This document shows, piece by piece, positions 15,645 to 21,473 of a stretch of DNA of 33,590 nucleotides (position 1 is the stretch's first letter; every line of letters begins with the position of its first letter). This DNA comes from Bacillota bacterium (GTDB lineage: Bacteria; Bacillota; Clostridia; Christensenellales; Aristaeellaceae): the NCBI GenBank assembly GCA_023411395.1, contig JAEYOV010000044.1:1-33590 (forward strand), in the 5' to 3' direction. The position numbers and the translations under genes are program-made. The notes below the pieces were generated by a model that was not told where the DNA came from, made no database searches, and saw nothing but the letters and a program-made list of their open reading frames with translations.

Positions 15645-15678
15645 TCGGGGGATGCCTTTTTCAAAAGGCATCCCCCGA
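15645..15678 (-). repeat. 34-base inverted repeat after nrdD, possible terminator
   Basis: TCGGGGGATGCCTTTT pairs with AAAAGGCATCCCCCGA around two bases. A second GGGGGATGC lies at 15682-15690, so the arm is also directly repeated. It lies 19 bases after the nrdD stop and would make a very stable hairpin in that transcript, but without a clean T-run; it may end or stabilise nrdD mRNA. Confidence 0.65.
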
Positions 15679-15696
15679 AAAGCATCCCCCGAATCG

Positions 15697-18015
15697 TCAT
15701 TGCATATTGTGTTTGACCCTGTCGTGCTCCTCTTCGCGCTTGGCGTTGTTGAAGCGGTTGAGGGTGCCCACCAGGTAGCCGGTGATGCGGCGGATGCGCT
15801 CGAAGGGGCGATCGTTTTCCTCCCGGCCGCAGCTGGGGCAGCTATCGCCGATGATGCCGTTGTAGCCGCACATGGGATCCCTGTCCACCGGATGGTTGAT
15901 GGAGCCGTAGCCTACGCCCTTGTCGTGCATGAAGCGAACCACCTTTTCAAAGGCGTCCAGGTTTTGCAGTGGATCGCCGTCCATTTCCACGTAGCTTATG
16001 TGGCCGGCGTTGGTCAGCTCATGGTAAGGCGCCTCGATGCTGATCTTTTCAAAGGCGCTGATGGGATAGTACACCGGCACATGAAAGCTGTTGGTGTAAT
16101 AATTGCGATCGGTCACGCCGGGAATCACGCCAAAGCGCTCCCTGTCCATGCGCACAAAGCGGCCGGACAATCCCTCCGCCGGGGTGGCCAGCAGCGTATA
16201 GTTCATCCTGCGCTCGCGGCTTAATTTGTCCAGGTAACTGCGCATAGCCCCGATGATCTCCAAGCCCAGATTTTGACTTTCCTCGCTTTCGCCGTGGTGC
16301 GCGCCCCGCAGAGCCTTCAGCGTTTCCGCAAGGCCGATGAAGCCCAGCGACAGCGTGCCGTGCTTGATGACTTCGCGAATCTCGTCGTTCCAGTCCAGCT
16401 TTTCAGAATCCAGCCACACGCCCTCCCCCATCAGGAAGGGGAAATTGCGCACCTTTTTCCTGGCGATGATCTCAAAGCGCTCGTCCATCTGCTCCACGGC
16501 CAGCGCCATTTTCCGCTCCAGTTCCTCGAAGAACCACTGCACATCGCCACCCGACTTGATGGCGATACGCGGCAGGTTGATGGAGGTGAAGGACAGGTTG
16601 CCGCGACGAGGCGAAATCTCACGCTCCGGGTCATACACGTTGCCCATCACCCTTGTGCGGCAGCCCATATAGGCGATCTCCGTATCAGGATTGCCTTCCC
16701 TGTAGTACTTTTTGTTAAAGGGCGCGTCCAGGAAGGAGAAGTTGGGAAACAGCCTTTTGGCGCTTGTGCGGATGGCCAGGCGGTACAGGTCGTAGTTGGG
16801 GTCGCCGGGATTGTAGGACACGCCTTCCTTGACCCTGAAAATCTGTATGGGGAAGATGGGCGTCTCCCCATGGCCCAGCCCGGCCTCCGTGGCCAGAAGC
16901 AGGTTGCGCACCACCATGCGGCCCTCGTGGGAGGTATCCATGCCGTAGTTGATGGAGGAGAAAGGAACCTGCGCCCCCGCCCGGCTGTTCATGGTATTCA
17001 GGTTGTGGATCAGCGCCTCCATGGCCTGGAAGGTGGCCTTGTCCGTTTCCTTCTCGGCCTTGCGCTGGGCAAAATCCAAAACCTGCTCCTGTATCTTTTC
17101 CTCGGCCACCGCTTTAAGCTTTTCCTTCATGGCGGCGCGGAAGGCAGCATCCTCGTCAAGATGCGGTGTGAGTTCCTTCCCTTTAAGCTCCTCCACCCAT
17201 TCCCGCGCCTTCTGATCGGCATCCTCCATGCCGGCCAAAAGCTCCAGCGCCCGGGAGAGATTGTCCCGGTATCGCTTGATGAACGTTTTTTTCACGCCGG
17301 GGGCCATGCCGTAATCGAAATTCACCACGCTCTGGCCGCCGTGCTGGTCGTTTTGATTGGCTTGGATGGCGATGCACGCCAGCGCCGAATAGCTGTAAAT
17401 ATCGTTGGGCTCACGCAGGACGCCATGGCCGGTGCTGAAGCCGTCATGGAACAGCGTCAGCAGGTCGATCTGGCAGCAGGTGGTGGTGAGGGTATAAAAA
17501 TCCATGTCATGGATATGGATGTCCCCTTCCCGGTGCGCCTGGGCATGCCTGGGGTTGAGCACATACATGTCATAAAACTGCTTGGCGCCCTCGGAGCCGA
17601 ACTTGAGCATGGAACCCATGGCGGTATCGCCGTTGATGTTGGCGTTTTCCCGCTTGATATCCGAATCGACGGCATCCTTGTAAGCGATATCCTCAAAAAT
17701 CTTCATCAGGCGGGTGTTCATTTCCCGCACACGGCTGCGCTCGGCCCGGTAGAGGATATAGGCCTTGGCGGAACGCACGAAGCCTTTTTCAATCAGCACC
17801 CGCTCCACCACGTCCTGCACTTCTTCCACCGTGGGGATGCCGGAAATGCTTTCGCTGGCCTCAACCTCTTCCACCACCTGCTGCGCCAGCGCCTTTGCCG
17901 TCTCGATCCCCTTGGCGCTTCCGCTGGCCGAAAATGCCTTTATAATCGCCTGCTCGATCTTTTCAATATCAAAGGGCATCGTCCGTCCGTCCCGTTTCTT
18001 GATGGAAGTGATCAT
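15697..18015 (-). CDS. nrdD: Anaerobic (class III) ribonucleoside-triphosphate reductase
   Basis: NrdD reduces ribonucleoside triphosphates to dNTPs with a glycyl radical. The 772-residue protein opens with an ATP-cone (residues 1-95, KKRDGRTMPFDIEKIEQAI), then the large 10-stranded barrel, and ends with the glycyl-radical loop RRITGYL with Gly746. Before it is the zinc site: Cys716, Cys726 and Cys729 are present in CGYNG and CPSCGRE, while the position expected for a fourth Cys, three before Cys716, is Asp713. GGAGGG is 9 bases before the ATG. It is preceded by a perfect promoter and NrdR-like boxes and followed by nrdG. Confidence 0.97.
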   Translation of the reverse strand: MITSIKKRDGRTMPFDIEKIEQAIIKAFSASGSAKGIETAKALAQQVVEEVEASESISGIPTVEEVQDVVERVLIEKGFVRSAKAYILYRAERSRVREMNTRLMKIFEDIAYKDAVDSDIKRENANINGDTAMGSMLKFGSEGAKQFYDMYVLNPRHAQAHREGDIHIHDMDFYTLTTTCCQIDLLTLFHDGFSTGHGVLREPNDIYSYSALACIAIQANQNDQHGGQSVVNFDYGMAPGVKKTFIKRYRDNLSRALELLAGMEDADQKAREWVEELKGKELTPHLDEDAAFRAAMKEKLKAVAEEKIQEQVLDFAQRKAEKETDKATFQAMEALIHNLNTMNSRAGAQVPFSSINYGMDTSHEGRMVVRNLLLATEAGLGHGETPIFPIQIFRVKEGVSYNPGDPNYDLYRLAIRTSAKRLFPNFSFLDAPFNKKYYREGNPDTEIAYMGCRTRVMGNVYDPEREISPRRGNLSFTSINLPRIAIKSGGDVQWFFEELERKMALAVEQMDERFEIIARKKVRNFPFLMGEGVWLDSEKLDWNDEIREVIKHGTLSLGFIGLAETLKALRGAHHGESEESQNLGLEIIGAMRSYLDKLSRERRMNYTLLATPAEGLSGRFVRMDRERFGVIPGVTDRNYYTNSFHVPVYYPISAFEKISIEAPYHELTNAGHISYVEMDGDPLQNLDAFEKVVRFMHDKGVGYGSINHPVDRDPMCGYNGIIGDSCPSCGREENDRPFERIRRITGYLVGTLNRFNNAKREEEHDRVKHNMQ

Positions 18016-18207
18016 ATGCCTTACCCTCCTACGCTTTGATTTCTTTCGTGTGCCGGCCGCTCTTAGGGTGCAAAATCCCCTCCCCGCTTGAAGCTGACGG
18101 GAAGAGACTTCTATGCTTCGCTTATGGCTGGAGCCCCAGCCTTAGAATTCTTATTTTGCGACAATTTTTTTACGCGCACGCGGCGCGCCTGTCGAAAGAG
18201 CATTGTC

Positions 18208-18236
18208 ATTATATTGCGTCCTTCCCCGCCTGTCAA
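18208..18236 (-). promoter_or_regulatory. Perfect consensus promoter of nrdD
   Basis: Minus-strand TTGACA (18236-18231), 17 bases, TATAAT (18213-18208). Transcription would start near 18201, leaving a 185-base leader that contains one GGCTGG/CCAGCC hairpin (about 18126-18141) and nothing else I recognise. Confidence 0.88.
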
Positions 18237-18245
18237 TACCATATA

Positions 18246-18282
18246 TGGTCATATTTTGTGCCTCATAATCAATATATAGTGC
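18246..18282. promoter_or_regulatory. Tandem NrdR-like boxes upstream of nrdD
   Basis: AATCAATATATAGTGC (18267-18282) matches the NrdR-box palindrome acaCwAtATaTwGtgt at most positions. A weaker copy, with right half TTTTGTGC (18246-18261), has its centre exactly 21 bases away, two helical turns. NrdR is the ATP/dATP-sensing repressor of ribonucleotide reductase genes and its boxes occur as such in-phase pairs. They lie just upstream of the nrdD -35 box. A third palindrome CCATATATGG (18239-18248) overlaps the weaker box. Confidence 0.6.
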
Positions 18283-18347
18283 CGAATGCAGGTGCCGAAC
18301 AGATTTTTTACAAGAATAACGGGCAAAATATTTTTTGCGGCCATACG

Positions 18348-18376
18348 TTGACAGATGCCTTGGAAGGGATTATGAT
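18348..18376 (+). promoter_or_regulatory. Promoter of the corA leader transcript
   Basis: TTGACA (18348-18353), 17 bases, TATGAT (18371-18376). The start near 18383 gives a leader of about 192 bases before corA. Confidence 0.85.
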
Positions 18377-18435
18377 ATGGAAGCGGAAGCGTCCGGCTAT
18401 CATCCGGACCGCCGTAAGAAAGGAGAGGACACGCC

Positions 18436-18510
18436 GTGGAAGGCGACCCGTACAGTCCCATAAGGGCACGTACCCACACGCATGCGCGGCCTGCTCCCGT
18501 AGCCTTGTAA
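18436..18510 (+). CDS. Predicted 24-residue leader peptide of corA
   Basis: A short frame with GTG start and an excellent AAAGGAG (18419-18425) 10 bases upstream, ending in TAA 20 bases before the terminator stem. The peptide begins MEGDPYSP and continues through RTHTHARPAP; it holds four prolines, four arginines or more, and two histidines. Its start recalls MgtL of Salmonella (MEPDP...), the leader peptide that senses magnesium ahead of mgtA. The start codon can fall in the loop of a CGCC/GGCG hairpin, and the last codons form a GTAGC/GCTAC hairpin (18499-18515). Whether it is translated is inference from the binding site, position and context. Chance in a GC-rich leader remains possible. 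Confidence 0.5.
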   Translation: MEGDPYSPIRARTHTHARPAPVAL

Positions 18511-18529
18511 GCTACCTGCCAGCCTCCCG

Positions 18530-18572
18530 CCTGTCTTTGCGTGTGCGTGCCGCACAGAAAGGCAGGTTTTTT
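18530..18572 (+). terminator. Intrinsic terminator (attenuator) in the corA leader
   Basis: CCTGTCTTT (18530-18538) pairs over 9 positions with AAAGGCAGG (18558-18566), with an inner TGTGCG/CGCACA hairpin, and six T follow (18567-18572). The corA ATG begins only 2 bases later. The 3' arm holds GGCAGG, the only Shine-Dalgarno-like sequence before that ATG, so the hairpin would block both elongation and translation. CCTGCC at 18515-18520 could pair with the same GGCAGG as a competing structure. Confidence 0.8.
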
Positions 18573-18574
18573 GT

Positions 18575-19507
18575 ATGAGGAGGGTATTTAAAACCGTAGA
18601 CGACCATCTGGTGGAGTGCACCACCCTGGAGAAGGGCTGCTGGGTGCACCTGCAAAACCCCACCAAAGAAGAAATCGACGGCCTCAACGCCCGGTTCGCA
18701 TTGGATCCTACGTATCTGATGGCCGCCCTGGACGAGGAGGAAAGCGCCCGCATCGAGCATGACGAGGGGCAGACGCTGATCATTGTCGACATTCCCTATG
18801 TGGATGTGGAAGGCAGCGGCTATATCTACAGCACCATCCCCATGGGCATTATTTTGGTCGACGATATCATCATCACCGTGGCGACCCGGGAAACGCCCAT
18901 CATCGCTGACTTTACAGAAGAGAGGGTCCGGGGCTTCTGGACCCACAAGCGTACCAGGTTCATACTGCAATTGCTGCACCGCAACGCTTCTAGGTTCCTG
19001 GCATACCTCAAGCAAATCGACAAGGCCAGCATGCATGTGCAGGATAAGCTGGAAAAATCCCTGAAAAACCGCGAGCTTCTGCAAATGATGAAGCTGGAAA
19101 AGTCGCTGGTATTCTTCAGCACTTCCTTGAAGGGCAACGAGACCGTCATGGAAAAGATGCTGCGCCTGGACGCCCTGAAAAAATTCCCCGATGATACGGA
19201 CCTGTTGGAGGACGTCATCATCGAGAACAAGCAGGCCATGGAGATGTGTACCATCTACCGGGACATCATGTCCGGCACCATGGATGCCTTCGCCTCCATT
19301 ATCAGCAACAATCTGAACATCGTCATGAAGGTGCTCACAAGCCTCACCATGGTCGTAGCCATTCCCTCGCTGATAGCAGGCCTCTGGGGCATGAATGTGG
19401 CCGTGCCCTTCTCCCAATCGCCCTTCGGATTTTGGATCGTGCTGGGGATTTCCATCTTCAGCGCTTTGATAGCCGGGTTTTTCCTGTGGCGCAAGAAAAT
19501 GTTCTAG
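18575..19507 (+). CDS. corA: CorA-family magnesium/divalent cation channel
   Basis: CorA forms a pentameric channel for Mg2+ (also Co2+/Ni2+). The 310-residue protein has the large N-terminal cytoplasmic alpha/beta domain, the long stalk helix (about residues 150-255) and two C-terminal membrane segments; the first ends in the selectivity motif GMN at 272-274 and the second spans about 285-305, with a basic tail. The start is uncertain. ATG 18575 has AAAGGCAGG 8 bases upstream, inside the terminator hairpin; AGGAGGG occurs just after this ATG but no good start codon follows in frame until GTG 18611. I keep ATG 18575, which implies regulated translation. The stop overlaps a repeat. Confidence 0.94.
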   Translation: MRRVFKTVDDHLVECTTLEKGCWVHLQNPTKEEIDGLNARFALDPTYLMAALDEEESARIEHDEGQTLIIVDIPYVDVEGSGYIYSTIPMGIILVDDIIITVATRETPIIADFTEERVRGFWTHKRTRFILQLLHRNASRFLAYLKQIDKASMHVQDKLEKSLKNRELLQMMKLEKSLVFFSTSLKGNETVMEKMLRLDALKKFPDDTDLLEDVIIENKQAMEMCTIYRDIMSGTMDAFASIISNNLNIVMKVLTSLTMVVAIPSLIAGLWGMNVAVPFSQSPFGFWIVLGISIFSALIAGFFLWRKKMF

Positions 19508-19561
19508 CAGGAGGCTCTGCCTCCTGCACCTCCGCTAAAGGGATAGAATCCCTTTAGAATC
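19507..19561 (+). repeat. Interspersed repeat R1, copy B
   Basis: GCAGGAGGC-TCT-GCCTCCTGC (19507-19527) then CTAAAGGGAT-AGA-ATCCCTTTAG (19535-19557), ending AGAATCCCC. Its first base is the last base of the corA stop codon. It is the same two-hairpin layout as 15368-15421, with compensating changes in both arms (GCC to CCT-type and CCAAAGGG to CTAAAGGG). Confidence 0.85.
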
Positions 19562-19580
19562 CCCATATTTGGAAAATATG

Positions 19581-19629
19581 AAAAATCTGCCTCTCCAATC
19601 AGCATGCAGATGGAAAAGGCAGCTTTTTT
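19581..19629. terminator. Bidirectional terminator between corA and the dUTPase gene
   Basis: CTGCCT (19587-19592) pairs with AGGCAG (19617-19622); six T follow on the plus strand and AAAAAT precedes it, giving a T-run on the minus strand too. It serves both convergent transcripts. Confidence 0.65.
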
Positions 19630-19639
19630 ATATTCTCCC

Positions 19640-19700
19640 TTAAAACGGGATTCCAAAGGGATTTATCCCTTTGGCGGTGGGGTCTGGGGAGGCGGAGTCT
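19640..19700 (-). repeat. Interspersed repeat R1, copy C (inverted)
   Basis: Read on the minus strand it has CTCCGCCTCCCC, ACCCC, then CCAAAGGGAT/ATCCCTTTGG (19653-19674) and GGAATCCC, the same unit as copies A and B. The dUTPase stop codon (19663-19665) lies in the middle of its palindrome, so the repeat is partly coding. Confidence 0.85.
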
Positions 19701-20061
19701 CGCCAGCGTCATACCCCGGCTTCGCGCTCTGGCCCTGCTGGCGGCGGAAGTTTTCGCGGTTCTTTTCCTTATATATAGTATACATTTCTTCCGGCGTCAT
19801 GCCGGCCTGCAGGCACATGCTGACAAAGAAGTGGAGGATATCAACCAGTTCTTCCTTCACGGCCCGCTCATCGACGGGCTTTTTGTTTTTCCACCACTTG
19901 AAGTTCACTTCATCGATCAGTTCCGAAAGTTCGGAGATCATGGCCAGCGTGTGCTTTTGAATCCATTCCTCGGGAGGAATGCTTTCGAGATGGCGCAAAG
20001 CCACCAGGGATTCATGAAATTCCTTCTGAAGGGCGAAAATCTCGTCCAGCCTGTCGGCCAC
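19663..20061 (-). CDS. dUTP diphosphatase, all-alpha (dimeric/MazG-like) type
   Basis: Hydrolyses dUTP to dUMP, keeping uracil out of DNA. The 132-residue protein has the metal-binding helices of the all-alpha NTP pyrophosphatases: ISELSELIDEVNFKWWK (ExxE type) and KEELVDILHFFVSMCLQAG (ExxD type), then YTIYKEKNRENFRRQ, typical of the dimeric dUTPase family. The start is GTG 20061, with AAAGGGGG 9 bases upstream, 14 bases after the protease stop. The last 12 residues (ETPPPQTPPPKG) and the stop are encoded by repeat R1 and look unrelated to the enzyme, so the original end was probably near residue 120 or earlier. It is the last gene of its cluster. Confidence 0.85.
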   Translation of the reverse strand: MADRLDEIFALQKEFHESLVALRHLESIPPEEWIQKHTLAMISELSELIDEVNFKWWKNKKPVDERAVKEELVDILHFFVSMCLQAGMTPEEMYTIYKEKNRENFRRQQGQSAKPGYDAGETPPPQTPPPKG

Positions 20062-20075
20062 TTTCGCAGCCCCCT

Positions 20076-21326
20076 TTACTTTTGTATGAATTGCAGATAT
20101 TTTTCCGCGTGCTTTCCCACCACGGCAACGCTTGGACGGTTGGACAGAATTTCCCCCGCCACGCGGAGCACGTCGTCCTTGGTCACGCGCTCGATTTTGG
20201 AAATGGTCTCCTGCGGGGAGGGCGGATGCCGCAATAGCAGCTCGCCCCGGCCAATGGCCTGCATACGGCTGGAGGCGCTCTCCAAGCCCAGAATATACGA
20301 GCCTTTCAACTGCGCCTTGGACTGGATGAACTCCTTGTCCGTCACGCCATCTTGCAGCAGCTTTTTCGCCTCGATTTCCATCTGCGCAAGCACCGTTCCC
20401 GCGTTTTCCGGCGATGTGCCGGCATACAGGTTCAGCACGCCGCAGTTGGGATAGGTGGCGGGATAGCTGTATATGGTATACGCCATGCCCAGTTCCTCGC
20501 GCACCCTCTGGAACAGCCTGGAGGACATGCCGCCGCCCAAAATGTTGTTGAACACGGCCACCGGGTAAATGTCGTCGTGGCCCATGGGCTTGCCGGGATA
20601 GCCCATGCAGATGTGCACCTGCTCGGTATCCTTGTCTTTAAAGAGAATACGCTGCGTTCTTAGCACCGTCTCCCCGATGGCGTCAGGCACGCCTGTGCCC
20701 TGAAAGGAGCCAAAGGCTTTGTCCAGCAAATCTTCCAGAACTGCCTTGTCATAGTTGCCGGCAATGGCCACCACCATGTTTTCCGGGCGGTAATGGGTTT
20801 TGCGGAAGGTCAAAAGGTCGTCCCGGCAGTATGCGCGGATGCGTTCCGCCGGGCCCAGGATGGGCATGCCCAGCGCCTGGCCCTCGAACTGGGCTTCGCT
20901 CAACAGCTCGTGCACCAGATCCTCCGGCGTATCCTCCACCATGGAGATTTCCTCCAGGATCACGCCCCGCTCCTTGTTCAGCTCGCGCTCATCCATGATG
21001 GCGTTGCGCGTAAGGTCGCTCAATATATCCACCGCCAGGGGCAAATCCTCATCGATGACCTTCGCGTAAAAGCAGGTGCACTCCTTGGCGGTAAAGGCGT
21101 TCAGCTGCCCGCCCACCGCGTCCATCTCCTCCGCGATGTCCCTGGCGGTACGCTTCCCAGTGCCCTTGAACACCATGTGCTCAAGGAAATGGGAAAGCCC
21201 GTTTTCCATAGGCGTTTCCAGCATGGAACCCACCTTGATCCACACGCCGATGGAGGCGGAGCGCACATGGGGCAGGTATTCCCCCACCACCCGGAGGCCG
21301 TTTGACATGGTCCACTGATCGTACAT
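20076..21326 (-). CDS. M16-family zinc peptidase (MlpA/YmxG-like)
   Basis: A 416-residue processing-peptidase-like protein. The inverted zinc motif HFLEH is at residues 46-50 (His46, Glu49, His50), with the third ligand Glu126 exactly 76 residues after His50 in VILEEI. The C-terminal half is the second M16 domain with the GGGMSSRLFQRVREELG signature that contacts substrate. It is complete and probably active. In B. subtilis the homologue mlpA (ymxG) also lies after pnpA; its physiological target is not settled. AAAGGA is 9 bases before the ATG. A weak promoter (21358-21386) may serve it besides read-through from pnp. Confidence 0.92.
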   Translation of the reverse strand: MYDQWTMSNGLRVVGEYLPHVRSASIGVWIKVGSMLETPMENGLSHFLEHMVFKGTGKRTARDIAEEMDAVGGQLNAFTAKECTCFYAKVIDEDLPLAVDILSDLTRNAIMDERELNKERGVILEEISMVEDTPEDLVHELLSEAQFEGQALGMPILGPAERIRAYCRDDLLTFRKTHYRPENMVVAIAGNYDKAVLEDLLDKAFGSFQGTGVPDAIGETVLRTQRILFKDKDTEQVHICMGYPGKPMGHDDIYPVAVFNNILGGGMSSRLFQRVREELGMAYTIYSYPATYPNCGVLNLYAGTSPENAGTVLAQMEIEAKKLLQDGVTDKEFIQSKAQLKGSYILGLESASSRMQAIGRGELLLRHPPSPQETISKIERVTKDDVLRVAGEILSNRPSVAVVGKHAEKYLQFIQK

Positions 21327-21357
21327 ATTCGATTCCTTTCAGGAAGGCTGCTTCTAT

Positions 21358-21386
21358 TTTCTACCGGGGAAGCGCAAAGCATGCAA
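21358..21386 (-). promoter_or_regulatory. Weak promoter candidate for the M16 peptidase gene
   Basis: Minus-strand TTGCAT (21386-21381), 17 bases, TAGAAA (21363-21358). The -10 matches only in part. Confidence 0.3.
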
Positions 21387-21473
21387 GAAATGAAACGGCA
21401 GGAAGCGCCTACCCCGCCCCTTCAGGCAAGGCAGCGGCGTTCCCTGCCATGTAACAGCACCTTCAAAAGAGAT

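Noticed and set aside
15368..15700. CRISPR array or integron-like repeats near nrdG
   Set aside because: The repeats are of different families, are palindromic and irregularly spaced, and have no unique spacers of constant length.
16273..18039. 588-codon open frame on the plus strand opposite nrdD
   Set aside because: It mirrors the nrdD codons in a high-GC gene, has no family-like sequence and no binding site, and conflicts with an unmistakable gene.
18383..18574. M-box or NiCo riboswitch in the corA leader
   Set aside because: Neither the M-box core (GGTGAGGCTCC-type) nor the NiCo core is present; the leader-peptide reading fits better.
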